Of a DNA stretch of 64,000 nucleotides, positions 33,734 to 46,154 are shown in pieces. The DNA comes from Timema cristinae (Eukaryota; Arthropoda; Insecta; Phasmatodea; Timematidae). The stretch spans positions 107,154,821-107,218,820 of the forward strand of contig JBCFYV010009882.1 of the NCBI GenBank assembly GCA_039000515.1. The letters are read 5' to 3'. Below the pieces are notes generated by a model. That model saw only the letters and a program-made list of their open reading frames with translations, had not been told where the DNA came from and made no database searches. How positions within the stretch are numbered: the first letter of the stretch is position 1; every line of letters starts with the position of its first letter. A program made the translations under genes and the position numbers.

Positions 33734-35261
33734 TATGCTATCAAATAAATACTTGTATTTTCTTGTGACTCTGTTCCATTTATTTCTATTGAAATGATAC
33801 TCTCCATATTCTTGTTCACTATCTCAAATACATTTAAAAGCACCACTTGAGCCCCAACTTTTAATACAATTTCGACCAGACATCCTTTTAGTTATGTTGA
33901 TTATATCATTCAGGGACAGTTTGTTTGGGATATAACGTGATCCATCACTATCATTTATAATACCTGTTTTGGAAGTAGCTCATTATTTTGTCTGATAAAT
34001 AAAGAGTAAACTCTGATTTAGTTATGTTATGAGAAATAAATAATGTATTGTTCTTGATATTAATAATTTATTTAGAATGAAAGGTGATTGTGGGGTTCTA
34101 CAAAGATTGTCAATAGTTATTTCCCACAGAGAATCTTGATCAAAAACAAAAGAAGTCAAAATATAGCTTTCCCTGATTCGTTGTATTTTTAAAAACTTTC
34201 AAGACAAGTACACATCACAACCTAGGTTTTTCAGTTTTGGTTATCAATTCCACTTGAAATACTGGATCAATAAGCAAAATTGAATAAGCATTACATGTTG
34301 GTTTTGAAAATTCGATAATATTTTTGTAGGAGTGATAAATGAACATAAGATTCCACTTGTGCTCTTACTTACTTCCTTAGTTTTTTTATGGCATTAGGAA
34401 CTATACAGTTAATTGGCACACTTAGAAATGTACACCATATATCCCTATCTTGGACTAGTTCCATTCAATCCACCTCATTACACCCTATCCCAATCTATAG
34501 CTAGTTTTATCCAGTCCACCTCATTACACCATATCCCTATCTTAAGCTGGTTCTATCATTTGTTTACAAATAAGATGAAAAGTTTATCATAACTGAATAA
34601 TCCTTCTTTGTTTGTACCATTTCATGAAGTGAAAACCAAACATTTAAGAACAGAGTAAAAATTGCAATATGGGTTGTGTGAGTTTAAATGAATCTATAGA
34701 TGTGGGAGCCATTCAAGAGATGTGATACTGGTGCTTAGCCATAGACACAAGAAGCTTCAAATGTTAGACCATTGCAATGCCATTTACTTCTGACAAACTT
34801 TATTGAGCATTTAAGTGTAGCCAAATTAATATTAGAGATACAAAGTAAAATACAAAAATGGCTTACGTAGTGATTTTGTTTAAATGCATCTAATATGTTA
34901 ACTGCTAATCATTAATTATTTTCACCCAGACATATAGATTATTCATTGTGCACTCTTGGGTCAAATGAGAAGGAAAATTAAAAACTCTCTTGGTATAATG
35001 TCTCTTCCCCCCCCCCTTTTTTTTGGTGCAAAAATTGATATTAGTATAAAATTGTATGTACAAATATGTCAAAAACATTTAAATTGGATTTATTGTTTTA
35101 TATGTTGATATGTTTGATTTAAATTGTTATTTTGTTAACTCCAAGTTTTTCCAGTAAGTATGTATAACGGTATTTCTCTCCCATCTTCATTTACTTTTAA
35201 TGGTTCATTCATTGGTGTATATTGTTTATTTAAAACCTGACCAAAATACACATTAACATAC
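33734..35261. other. ATP7 intron with a short minisatellite
   Basis: AT-rich intron. Apart from the minisatellite at 34432-34558 no feature is supported. A C/T homopolymer pair lies at 35008-35023. Confidence 0.4.
34432..34558. repeat. Minisatellite, about 47-bp unit, 2.6 copies
   Basis: Units start ACACCATATATCCCTATC, ACACCCTATCCCAATC and ACACCATATCCCTATC at 34432, 34480 and 34526. Each continues with a variant of CTAGTT..ATCCA.TCCACCTCATT. Copies differ at several bases. Confidence 0.75.
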
Positions 35262-35515
35262 CTTGATAGGAAGATGCTTGAGATCAACATATCCACTGAT
35301 GATCCAGCCAACAAGTGTGATGGTTGATACAACAATAACAAATGGAACAAAATAGCCAGCAATTCTGTCAGCTAACTGTTGGATCGGAGCTTTGGATGTT
35401 TGAGCATCTTCTACAAGGCGAACTATTTGTGCAAGCGTTGTTGCCTCACCAGTTAGAGTTGCTGACATTATCAAGAGGCCATTTTGGTTGATGGAACCAC
35501 CAATTACCACAGATC
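35262..35515 (-). CDS. ATP7: ATP7 exon F (actuator domain end and fifth helix)
   Basis: A 254-bp exon encoding [20 protein letters not shown], then [20 protein letters not shown], then [20 protein letters not shown]. The hydrophobic run is the helix just before the CPC helix. Acceptor CTTCTTTCAG and donor GTATGT are canonical. It takes one base from exon E (Gly) and ends in phase 0 at PIK. Confidence 0.98.
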
Positions 35516-36545
35516 CTGAAAGAAGTGACATGTGTATTCAATGATCCAAAACAAAAAATACTTAAAAAGTGTGGACTTAAAGCTAAATATAAATAATGAT
35601 TTGTGTGCATCACAATCTGATATGTGATGGTTATACACAGGATCAGTCCTGATAGCTGAATCAAATTCAATTAAGTGAAAATGACAAGTTGGACACAGGG
35701 GGCCTGGGTTGGATTCCGGTGTCTAAATATACTACAAAGCATATTTATTTTAAAATACAAATAATCACACGTTGTTTACATACCATCAACACCTTATTTT
35801 TTTAAAGAAACTACCTGTAGCATGTTTTATTTAAATAATAGTTATACAGGAAAAAAATAGTTTATAGCATAAACATGGTTGAATTGACTGTCTTGTACTG
35901 TTTCAAACACTACTTTTGTAGCAGTGATTTCCATACCAGACTATTTAAAGTGTTAATAAAAGGCATGCATTCTAAATTAGTGTAAGTATTTGACTTAATA
36001 AATAAGACATACCAGTAGTGCAGCTATTATTATGAAGCAGGGCAGACTGAAATAATTATAGATACAATCATCTTACCTTATATATAATAATATATTAGAT
36101 CAAGTCAATTGTTTAACCAATATTATATTTAACACCACTTTTTGTTTATATGATATGAACAATGAATTTTTTAATGGTTCTCTCAATAACAAATATATAA
36201 ATTTATTTTCCTTCCATTTTAAAACTAGATTGCAATAAAATTATTTTAAAATATATTTAACTTGCACAGAACACAAAACAATGTATTCAGCGTAAAAACT
36301 AAAAACAAATAACAATAGTGTTTTTGGAAAGCCAATTCCTTAGTGTCCAAATGGGAAAACCTCCCATAGTTCCACATGTACAAAAAACTAATCTCTATGT
36401 TGCTACTTGAGAAATATTTGAGTTATTTTGGCCAAAGAAATTTAATGCTATAAGAACTAAAATTACTCGCGCTCCCTTCTTGTGCACCTTAATAAATAAA
36501 CGTGTACTTAACAAACTATAAACTCATGGCACATTGACTGATAAC
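35516..36545. other. ATP7 intron
   Basis: AT-rich. A tRNA-like patch at 35630-35705 (TCCTGATAGCT, then GGCCTGGGTTGGATTCC) may be an old SINE head like the one at 12890. Nothing else is supported. Confidence 0.4.
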
Positions 36546-36549
36546 AATG

Positions 36550-36785
36550 ATAGTGCCTAGAGGTTAAGTGAACATGTGGGCTAAACATCAATCTTGTCTA
36601 TTATTGTTTATCTATGACAGATGACCGGGTGTGAATCCCAACCCTGTATACCCAGTGTTTTTAATAAAATGGTTTTCCACCCTTCCTCTACACTAATCCG
36701 GATATATTCCCTCTAAATACCTCTTCCTCATTCCTAACCCACTAGTGTAGTTAAATGTGGATAGACCGGCCATGTTGTTAAAAAC
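36550..36785 (+). repeat. SINE-A-type copy with variant head and tail
   Basis: The head holds a tRNA-like GATAGTGCCTAGAGGTTAAG and a B-box-like GGGTGTGAATCCC. The core ATGGTTTTCCACCCTTCCTC and CCTCTTCCTCATTCCTAACC match the other copies, but the tail ends GACCGGCCATGTTGTTAAAA, unlike the AACGGGTAG tail. It abuts the end of the hAT relic at 36848. Confidence 0.7.
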
Positions 36786-36847
36786 ACTTAAATTTGATTG
36801 TCTATTGTTTGTCATGGAGTTTCTTGAAAAGATTTTTATTAGCTTTA

Positions 36848-38690
36848 GGTGATCATACTTCTTTTGCTTGATGCAGATGGAACAGGAAATGTCATCACCA
36901 AACGAAGAAGGTTTGTCACTTGTTCATACATTTTTCCTGCGTCATTTTTTACAGTGTATGTTAGAAGTTGTTGGGGAGGAATTCGATTATTAGGATCACA
37001 ATATATATTTCTTAGTTCATTTTTTAGTTTTTCATCCTTAAAATATTAATATTGATTAATAATTTCAATAGTTTATTCAAATAAAACACAGTAGAAAATT
37101 CAGTGAAGCGAATTTCACAAACAAGCTCAACAAAATCAAACTGATCAAAATTACCAAATAGTATTTGCAGCTGAACCAAATGAGAATCAATAATTTCACA
37201 AGTCAATCTTCTTAAGGACTGAATCGAACTTTGATAGTGTTATCATTTCTTAGTTTCTCAATATTATTTATTAAGATGCTAATTTCATTGTTGCACAAAG
37301 TTACATCTGCAGTAGACTTTTCTTGCAAAATGTTGAAAAGATGAGTGGTAAAAACAAATATCTTGTTGCAGAAACACAAAAGTTTGATCATCTAAACTTT
37401 GTTTGAGGCCAATTGCACTATTAGTAGAGTCTGCTTCCCGGTTAGAGTCGGAATCATCTATTATATGGTCTATAACACTGTTTAGATCTTCATAATGAGC
37501 AGCGATTGTCGATGTAGCTCGGGAATGATAATTCCAATGTGTTGTACTTGCTTGAGGTAATTTAAAGCCTAACTCTCTCAAGAGTTCAGTCCTCTTAGAT
37601 GATTTACTAAAATATATGAAATGCTGTGAGAGCATGTACAAATAAACAAACTTGTTTGATTGTTTTAGATCCATACAGCAATACCAAATATAATTGCTGA
37701 GCGTAGCAGTGAACAAACATAGCATGAGGACAGTGTTGTTTCACTAGAGCTTGAAGCCCACATAAAGGCCACTCCATCCTCCATCCTATGTTTATCAAAT
37801 TAGTTTTTTATCAAGTGTTCCTATCCTTAAGAACAGCCATAAGAACTTGAAATAGTCCTATTTTAGTCTTGTTTTTGAATGTCAAGAAAACCAATAAATC
37901 TTTCTTCGACCTTAACTTCTGTGCAGTACTAAAATATTACACTTAATTGAGACTTACAAGAGATGTCCAGTGTTTCGAACCGATATAAATTCGCAAGAAT
38001 TAATTTCTTGTACCAATCATTAATTTATCACGTAAGTAATTACATCAACCAACTCATTTTGTATCTCCCCTGAAGTATCCTTGAAATCAAAGTTAGATTT
38101 TAAATGTTCCCTCATGAACTGTTCTTCTTGGGTAGGTAAATATAACAGCTCAATATTGTTGCCCTTGTTATCGGAACTTTCATCTTCACAATGACCATGA
38201 AATGCCTGTTCTTGTTTGGCAAGATGACACACCACTTGGACAAGTCAGCCAATAATTCTTCTGTTGAGTGCAACTTGTTCATTGTGTCTGATAGCCGAGA
38301 GATGAGCAGTTTCGAAAAAAAGCATGTTCAATTCTGCCATGGCCTAAAAGATGAAAACACTCGGTGTTAAATATATACTTTTAATAAATATGATGTTTGT
38401 TTGCTTACCTACCAAAGTTTTTATTGTAGAAATACCTTGACTACTCCATTCAAGCTCCTTTCCAAATATAAGACAAAAAAATCTTGTTTTAGACTTGCTA
38501 CCTGTCAACCACTTGTATTTAATGTACCGACGGTTTTGAAATGTCCTCCTTTGTGTGTTTTCATGGAGAGTAATATCTAGTGCTATCATTAGTCTCTTAT
38601 TTTTAATTTCCCATTTTTGTTCATAAGGCAATTTTGAAAATGACACGCTTAATAAAAAATTAATCAGATCAACCCATTCCATTTTAAAAT
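36848..38690 (-). pseudogene. ZMYM1-type hAT transposase relic
   Basis: Minus-strand fragments in correct order: TTF finger remnant LTGSKSKTRFFCLIFGKE (about 38515-38455), FLAKQEQAFHGH-type block (reads HLAKQEQAFHGH, about 38230-38195), SGEIQNELVDVITYVIN, then HAMFVHCYAQQLYLVLL (about 37720), SKSSKRTELLRELGF, THWNYHSRATST and ending LLRLVMTFPVPSASSKRS at 36870. That last block is the start of the dimerisation domain, where the relic stops. Several stops and shifts occur. It shares its family with the intact gene at 5839-9868 but belongs to a different lineage. Confidence 0.85.
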
Positions 38691-40397
38691 GAATTTTAAC
38701 TTAATAACTTGAAAGTAATTTTAACGCACATTCCACGATCCCGATTCAAAACTAAAACAGAATATAATTTTGGAAAGGCATTGCTAGTATTTAAATAGGA
38801 AAATCACCCATTATGCTAAACCTCTGTGTGCAGATACTAGCATTTGTAAACATATTAGCTGTTTTGTTTACCACACTTTAATATAGTTTAGTGTTCTTTT
38901 AGTTACTACTTATAGACTTACACAAGTAAAGAGTTATAGTTTCAGAAAATGTTTTTCAAATATATTTATTTAATGTTTTAAACATGGTACTTACTTTTAC
39001 ATATTTTCTTATAAATTTTTTAAGTAAGCATATAGTAGTAGGTCAGCTGCTTCATGCTTGAATGATTTTGACACAAACCCTCTCTCAAGAGCCAAACCAC
39101 CCATCCACACCCTCCGTTCCTAGACACCGATTACCTTCCCACAACCCTCATCAGAGACAGCAAGTGAAACCGCAATGTTGCCAAACATAAAACCAAATCA
39201 AAAGTATTCGCAGCATATTAAACATCCTTTCATTAAATTAACATTGGAATATAAATGATGTATTGTTTAAGATAAATATGTTTTTATGAATAATATTATA
39301 AGTAACCAAGATTTTACATTTTGTTAATCAAGTTTCTTAACCTCAACTAAATTTGACAACTCTTTCTTTGGAGAATAGGTTCTTCTCATGGCTATGAGCG
39401 GCATCGGGGAAGTAGGGACAGAGAGGAAGGAAATTTAAAGGGGAGATGAAAACTAGGGGGAGAGGGGGACCTCTGCTACAAAATAAAATGAGTCTCAATT
39501 GGAGAAAGTGAAAGAGAAAAATAATGTTATCTCTGTGCAAGAACAAATTATATACATTTTCTTCACGGCCGAGCTGCTGTAAAATCTACATTTTTTTTTT
39601 TAACTTTCTGTATTTATTTTTCCATCCCGAAAAAGGATTGGGGAGACTTAGTCTCATAGTCTACCCTGACGCTATGCCCTTACTACCAGGCTAGTCTTTT
39701 CACATTTTAATGGTGTGGGGAGGATTAATGTACCCTCATTTGCATAAGGGAGAGTAAAAAGCCATTTAGGGAAAAACACCCTCAATATGCCTGGTTAGGA
39801 TTCGAAAGCCGATTGTCAACTTCTCAATCGCCAGCAAAGCATTCTAGATTAACTATACAAATTGCCCAGGCAAAGCAGGTTTTCTTATCTTTCTTTTCAG
39901 GACCTGTTACCTTAGTGAAACTTATACTTTTATTTGACAATAAAGTTAAAGGTGATGGTGTGGGGTATTTTTTTGTGTTTAGGAACAAGATAAAATGTCA
40001 TTTCTTTAAAACATCCGCAGAAATTTACAGGGGTGTATAACCTTTTAATACCTGAGAGTCACTTTTACTACCCCTCTACCCCTCTACCCCCCGCCCCCTC
40101 TCCCAACTCCGCTTTACCAAACACTACTACCCCTCCCTCACACACACACCCTGCTTTGCCAACCACCCACCTAAATTTTTCTCCTTATCCTAATTTTACC
40201 AATAGGCCTTCTCCTTAGTGGTACAGTATTTCTACATTGTCTTAGTATACATTTTCAAGCCATTAGGCAATAATGCATATTATTAATATAATTATTATAT
40301 TGATACAAGTAAGGATTTGAAAAAAATCATGAAATTAAACACAAATCTATACTAATATTATCTCAGAGAACAAAAGTGTCAAATATAAATTAGGTAC
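38691..40397. other. ATP7 intron with one SINE-A copy
   Basis: AT-rich DNA; a C-rich CTACCCC stretch lies at 40066-40190. A SINE-A core copy at 39600-39830 is listed separately. Short frames here look like chance. Confidence 0.4.
39600..39830 (-). repeat. SINE-A core copy, decayed, inverted
   Basis: In minus sense: GGCTTTCGAATCCTAACC (B-box-like), then TTTTTCCCTAAATGGCTTTT, CTCTCCCTTATGCAAATGAG and a tail with CCTGGTAGTAAGGGCATAGC. The tail is a variant of the family's GGGTAGTAAGATGC motif. Confidence 0.65.
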
Positions 40398-40506
40398 CTA
40401 TTTTCTTTGTAACCGGCATAGACTCCCCAGTTATGAGAGCTTCATCACATGTGGAATGTCCATACACAACCTTTCCATCGACAGGAACCTTGGATCCTGG
40501 AACCAC
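40398..40506 (-). CDS. ATP7: ATP7 exon E (actuator domain, TGE)
   Basis: A 109-bp exon encoding [20 protein letters not shown] and [19 protein letters not shown] is the dephosphorylation motif of P-type ATPases. Acceptor TTATGTGTAG and donor GTACCT fit; phase 0 in, one base out. Confidence 0.98.
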
Positions 40507-41540
40507 CTACACATAACATACAAATGTACAATATGTTATACAATAAGATATTTCAACACTGTCAAACATTAATAAATTATACCTTTTTATAATTAAAGTT
40601 CTTACATTTCCAGTATGTAGACAGACTTTCATAATTATAATAAGTGTCTTTAATTTTTAAACATACACAAAATTAAGTTTACACTATCCTAGCCATAACA
40701 AATCATACAATGTTAAAAAATCTCCATTCAAAGCCCTAGCACAAATTTCCTTAATAATCCATGTAAATTAAAAGTAGCATGACATTACTTAAGTTTTTTA
40801 TAATATGAATCTTTTATTCACCCTCTTAAATATAAATTAACACCCGCATGAGGCTAGGATTGTGGAGAAAGAATGTTTTTCTAGACTTTTATTAAGGTAA
40901 GCAAGTAATTCTACACGATGGTAGCCAATTTTAAAATAAATCGTTGTTCAAACATTTGATTAACTTTTTATTTTACACTAAAGTCAGCACCTATAGTGAG
41001 TGGATCAAAACCATTTTTAGAAGTTGTATATCTGCGATCTTGTTTTATTTAGGTTCATCTAATTCTGAAAAAGTTAATCAAAACAAATGCTTGAGGAGAT
41101 TCTGAAAAAGCTATTTATATTTGGATATTTTAAAAATGATGGTCTTTTCTACAGTGGATGTCAAATGGTAAGTATTTTATAAAATTGGTTTTAAAAAATA
41201 CTTACCAGTCACATGTACAATTTGCAACAAAATTGTGTTTTGAGTCAATCTTCTTCCAAGGACTCTTAACTAACTTGCAATTGAAAACATTAGACCAAGC
41301 TAAAGAGGTTATAGGGCCTTGCCTAATGTCTAAGGTTATTTATTTAAATTGGTGTTGTGGAAATTAAGCATATGCAATGTCAAAATTCAGTGGCAACATT
41401 TTAAAAATGCTGTCATTTTTTGCTCATAAAAGATAATTATTATTTATACATACAAATATAAACAAAACATAAACAAAAATTATATAAACATAGACTTTTT
41501 GTCCTTGCTTATTGCTTTTAAACATAACAACAATAAAATG
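40507..41540. other. ATP7 intron
   Basis: AT-rich intron, no gene or repeat supported. Confidence 0.4.
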
Positions 41541-41799
41541 ACCTGCTTTGGTAGCCACGTGGTCTAATGCGCTACTTTCATGTTAGACTAGACTGCCAAA
41601 GACAGATAGAGTGAGGTTCGATCCCTGGCAGGTGCAGTGAGGGTGGTATTTTTTAAATGGTTTTCCACTCTCCCTCCACGCTAATGTGGGTACATTTCCT
41701 CTCGATTAAGCCTTACTAATCCCTAACCCATTAAGTGTAACTAGTAGCTAGGGGTACAAGCCGAATGGGTATTAAGATGCGGTACTAAAAAAAATAATC
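41541..41799 (+). repeat. SINE-A copy, nearly full length
   Basis: tRNA-like head GTAGCCACGTGGTCTAATGC (A box region) and GAGGTTCGATCCCTGGC (B box). Core AAATGGTTTTCCACTCTCCC then TCCACGCTAATGTGGGTAC. Tail CCGAATGGGTATTAAGATGC and GGTACTAAAAAAAATAAT. Flanking duplication not clear. Confidence 0.85.
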
Positions 41800-42805
41800 A
41801 AAAAACCGTTAGGAGAAGTAATTTTAGAATTATATGAAAAGTTTTTTTTTTTTTTGTAAGTTCTAACAGGACCAAACTATAGGAAAATGCTGAAAAAACT
41901 GTCAGTTTCCCTTACTAGAGTAGAGTAGGGATGTAAAGCTTGTGGTGTGGAGTACATGTTGATGTTTTACGAGCCTGTGAAACCAAAAGAAGTGGTTTTC
42001 GCAATGCTGTTTGTCTGTTCATACCTCAAGCTAAATCCAAAACTATTTTAACACTTGGGCCCAAACTTGTTATCTGGGGTTTTCATAAGGTTTTTGAAAT
42101 TAGGCATATAGCCCTAAAATTAAGGGTAGTTTACTGAAGGGCAAGAAAGATAAAAAAAAATTGATTTTATTAAAATTCACTCTAATAATTTTGATTAAAT
42201 TTTGTACCTACACACTGTTTATCATAATAAGCAAGATAGCAACTTTAATTTTATTATGAAAATGACTTTGAGGATACTTTCCATTGGGGATTTTTTTTAA
42301 ATTTTTACCATTTCTCTACAACTATTTGAGATACAAAATAACTTGTCATTAAAAATTGTTGTTCTCTTAAAGAGAAAAATATTTTTATACAATCAATAAT
42401 TTCTGAGTTATAAGCAAATATATATACTTTTTTTAATTCAGGTCTTTGTAAATGTATTTGTTTCTTATTCTCATTGGCGGATAAAGATGTTTCTCTTCTG
42501 TAACAGTGTTCCTAGTTCCTAATGTCATAGAATAAGTAACAGTGTATATTATTTCATTGATGTTCTTTGGTGTAGTGTTTCTACAACAATGTATAGACCT
42601 ATTATTTCGTCTCTCAAAACTTACGAGTTTTTAGTAAATGTGTATATTAGGATAAAAGCGAGAGAAAGTCAGTGTGGTGCACCTCACCATTTATTTCATC
42701 TGTTTTAATCCATGTCATGCAATTCAGTCATTTTAAAGATTGATAAGTGAAGATAACATTCACAACTTATTTTTATCATGATAACATCAAATGTTCAGTA
42801 ATTAC
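41800..42805. other. ATP7 intron
   Basis: AT-rich intron with a 13-base T run at 41843. No gene or repeat supported; the 65-codon frame at 41940 has no recognisable content. Confidence 0.4.
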
Positions 42806-42946
42806 CTTGAGCAAATCTCCTCTATGAACGAGATCAACACCAATTAATTTTTCAGATAAGATTTCAAACTGGGGTCCAACTGTTACAAGAACAGCATCTG
42901 TAGCTTTCAATGAAAGAAGTTTTGACAATGCCTCTGAAGTTTTACC
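42806..42946 (-). CDS. ATP7: ATP7 exon D (actuator domain)
   Basis: A 141-bp, phase-0 exon of 47 codons: [20 protein letters not shown] through [21 protein letters not shown] and V-RGD are fixed positions in copper ATPases. Acceptor TGAATTTCAG and donor GTAATT are canonical. Confidence 0.98.
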
Positions 42947-43214
42947 CTGAAATTCAAATACGCTATTAACAATATAAAATTAATATGCACATGTACAAAA
43001 CACAGCAATATGAGTACATTATTATACTACCTTAATGTTTAGTCTTCAAATGAATAAGTATATCAACATTTATTTAGTGAAGTTTTGTCATAAAAGTTTT
43101 GGCATGTGAATTAATAATAGATGATTTTAATGGAATTTTCTCCTATAGTTATATTCTATGTCTGAATAAAGTAGCTATGGATTTTGAAATTTTATTTTAT
43201 TAATTTTATCATAG
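42947..43214. other. ATP7 intron
   Basis: AT-rich intron between exon D acceptor and the hAT relic; no feature supported. Confidence 0.4.
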
Positions 43215-43247
43215 CAGGGCTCATACCAGATCCTAACCTTGAAAATA

Positions 43248-44564
43248 CGAGAGCGGTTCGGAAAGTAACCGTCGTTCTAGCGTGGCGCTAGTAGTTGTCC
43301 GCAGATCGCCGCCATTGTCACATCTGCATGTTCTCTGATTCAGTAAGCGTCCAGCTGTGATAGTATGAAATTCGTTCTTTCGCGCATTCGCGTGATATAA
43401 CCTCAAAACATGAGCGCTGCAATAAAAAAATCCTGTGAAATGCGAAGTGCGTGGTGTAATAAAATTTATTTCGATGCAAAACATTTCATCAGCAGACATT
43501 CACTGTCAATTGTGTACTGTATACGGTCCAAACATTATGAGTGAAGGTGTTGTGCGTAATGGGTCAGATTTTTTAAAAGTTGTAGAATAAACATTCGTGT
43601 TGAAGAGAGGAGTGGTAGGCCTTCTGTTGTGAGTAATGATCTTGTCAAGAAAATTGATGAAAATTTTTGTGAAAATCGAAGATTCACCATCTCTGAACTT
43701 TCTGAACAATTCCCGCAAATTTCTCGTATGGTTTTGTATGAGGTTGTCACCGTTAAATTAGGCTACCGAAATTACTGTGCTCGGTGGGTACCAAAATTGC
43801 TTACAGAGGTCCACAAAACCAAACGAATGGGCTCTGCCTTAGACTCCCTTTGACGCTACGACATGGAAGGAGAAGGTTTTTTGAAGAGAATTGGGACTTG
43901 TGACGAAACTTGGGTGGCGTACGTAAATGCCGAAACGAAATAACAGTCGATGGCTTGGGGCCATACCAATTCTCCATGTAAGCCGAATAAAGCCCGTCAA
44001 ACTTTGTCATCGAGGAAGGTTATGGCTATAGTTTTTGGGATGCCGAGGGAGTTGGAATGGGGTACGACGATCACTTCAGATGTCTACTGTAAAACTTTGA
44101 AGAAACTTAAACGAGTCATTCAAATCAAACGTCGTGGTAATGCTGACACTCGGTGTTGTGTTTTTGAATGACAACGCTCGTCCTCACAGTGCTTGATAAA
44201 CTCAAGAGCTTTTAAGGCAATTCAAATGGGAAGTTTTTGATCATCCCCCTTACAGCCCCAACTTGGCGCCAAGTGATTTTCATCTCTTCACTCACATAAA
44301 GAAGTGGCTTGTGTCGCAGCACTTCGATGACGACAACGAAATTAAAAATGCAGTGAGAGATTGGCTATGTGCCCAGGCAGCTGAATTTTATGAAGAAGGA
44401 ATTTGTAAGTTAGTGAAACGCTATGACAAAAGCTTAAATTTAAATGGTGACTATGTCGAAAAATAGTAAAAAGCTATAGTTTTAAGATGTATATAATAAC
44501 ATATTTTTTCTAAGCAATTTTTTTATTTACAGCCAAACGGAGGATACTTTCCAAACTGCCCTTG
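43248..44564 (+). mobile_element. mariner element, complete ends, dead gene
   Basis: A 1317-bp mariner between TA dinucleotides (43246-43247 and 44565-44566). Ends are CGAGAGCGGTTCGGAAAGTA and, from the right, CAAGGGCAGTTTGGAAAGTA: 16 of 20 match. The transposase is split by frameshifts and stops: helix-turn-helix region RFTISELSEQFPQISR (43679-43726), TCDETWVAYVNAE (first Asp, about 43900), NDNARPHS in a shifted frame (about 44168, second Asp), APSDFHLFTHIKKWL (third Asp, 44266) and the end RYDKSLNLNGDYVEK before TAG at 44464. The spacing suits D,D34D mariners. Confidence 0.93.
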
Positions 44565-44770
44565 TAGTTGAAATAGAGACCAAAAACTTAAAAAAAAAAA
44601 AAAAAGTGGCTTTTAAACAGGAAAAAAGAGACAAAATAGTGACTATTTCTCTATGTTTCCAGGAAATTGTAGCGTTTTCTTTTTCTTTTACGCAGTCAAA
44701 ATTATCTGACAATTAATTGGAGCTCTTTTTTCCTGACGTTATTAGTAATTTAATCATACTAGATTGTGTA

Positions 44771-44935
44771 TCAAGGTAACTGCAGTACATCTCCAACAAT
44801 CTTTTCTTTGAAATAAGCTCCAAGACAATCTGTTATCAAGTACTTCAATTTCCCTGTAGATATAGACAAATTATCAGGAGCTGCTCCAGGAAACATACTT
44901 GATATGTATCCCAATTCCGTCAGATTGAGAAGCCA
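44771..44935 (-). pseudogene. hAT transposase core fragment
   Basis: About 50 codons that read SSMFPGAAPDNLSISTGKLK and LITDCLGAYFKEKIVGDVLQ. The pattern MFP-x(n)-K-Y-I-x-L-x-F-x(n)-L matches the same position of the hAT5-like transposase at 23.4-25.6 kb, so the two elements are related. A stop follows immediately and the rest of the core is lost. Confidence 0.65.
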
Positions 44936-44984
44936 AAAAATCTGAAGTTAAAGTCTTCAAAGTCCAAGTTGTAACTATATGGAT

Positions 44985-45108
44985 TAATCGCCCCGCGTTG
45001 GGCGTCAATTGTTTCACTACTGAATTTAATCGCCCCGCGTTGGGCGCCAATTGTAACACTACGGATTTAATCTCCCCGCGTTGGGCGTCGATTTAAACAC
45101 TTTGGATT
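44985..45108 (-). repeat. Three tandem 42-bp units with tRNA-Lys primer-binding-site-like core
   Basis: Units begin at 44985, 45027 and 45068 (periods 42 and 41). Each holds CCCCGCGTTGGGCG on the plus strand, that is CGCCCAACGCGGGG on minus. The middle unit reads TTGGCGCCCAACGCGGGG on minus, close to the complement of the 3' end of tRNA-Lys, which many retroviruses and gypsy-type elements use as primer. Just before it on minus lies TGTTACAA, which could be an LTR end. Tandem copies of such a site are unusual. Confidence 0.7.
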
Positions 45109-45496
45109 AATTCCAAATATAATAATGCTGTGATGAGGTTTAGGTTGTCTATAGCTCCGTGGTCGAGCGCCTATCATCACTGTACAGAATAGATACCGTT
45201 TAACCAGCTGTTAATTGCTCCGTGGTCGAGAACTAATTAAATCGGTATATTAATAAAATTAAAAAATAGAACTATTGATGGCTGTTTATTCACACACGGT
45301 TTATTCAAATGACATCTGTTAATTACTTATACATACTCCAATTAAATGCTTTATATCAATGCACACTTGTGATATTAATGTAAATTATTGTATTCTGTGT
45401 CAGACTGTGACTGCGAGAACCAGTGCTAGTGCATTTGTGAGTCCCTAACTGCGTTGCTTGTGTGAGCGTGGGTGCTTGAGCAACTTGTGTGTGTGC

Positions 45497-45566
<70 letters not shown>

Positions 45567-45662
45567 CTGCTTGGCTCTGTCTGTGGCTGCCCTTAACCAT
45601 ACGCACAAACGGCTTATATATGACATACCCCTTGCCTCTTACTCCCTTCGTCAACAGTGTAA
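45047..45662 (-). repeat. Possible LTR joined to the primer-site array
   Basis: On the minus strand, sequence from TGTTGACGAAGGG (near 45657) to TGTTACA (near 45051) has TG...CA borders, a TATA-like TATATAAGCC about 40 bp from its start, and the primer-site-like repeat next to its end. This is the layout of a 5' LTR plus primer site. It contains a long (AC)n tract and two GCTCCGTGGTCGAG motifs. No coding region follows, so only a fragment would remain. Confidence 0.4.
45499..45566. repeat. (GT)n microsatellite
   Basis: About 34 uninterrupted GT units, preceded by GTGTGTGTGCGG. The apparent open frames here (repeated Val-Cys or Thr-His) are products of the repeat. Confidence 0.98.
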
Positions 45663-46154
45663 ACACTAACTAATAGAAAGAGTCCTGGCGACAGGTGTTG
45701 TGAAAGCTAGCTTTTTATTGGTATAGGGAATTGGCGTCTTTGCCAAATACTGCGTAGTTGTACCTTTAACAGGAAAAATGGTACAAAAAATATATTTTAA
45801 TGGTGTAGTTCTTTTCCCATTATTTCTGAAAAGCGCGTGTTTCTTCATGGATGAATCATAAAAGGATACTCTACATATGTTACTTTATAGAAAAATTACC
45901 TTCATCCATGACTTTTTATATATTTTAGATTGATCTGAATCAATATCATTACAAAGTTATCTCTGCTCTTGTTGCAGAGTCTCTTACACTGAGCCATCCG
46001 GAGCCCCAGGATAAGATGAAGCTGGTGCCTCACAGGAAATAGGTGATGTCTTAGTAGAATTCAAGTCTCGCTCAATATTAGAGGTGCTTGAAGCAGGAGT
46101 TTCCCCGGTGGGACTGACAGCAGTAAGATGAGGTTGACAAGGTTGTAGCTTAAT

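Noticed and set aside
45426..45673. Open frames of repeated Thr-His or Val-Cys on both strands
   Set aside because: They are translations of the (GT)n microsatellite, not genes.
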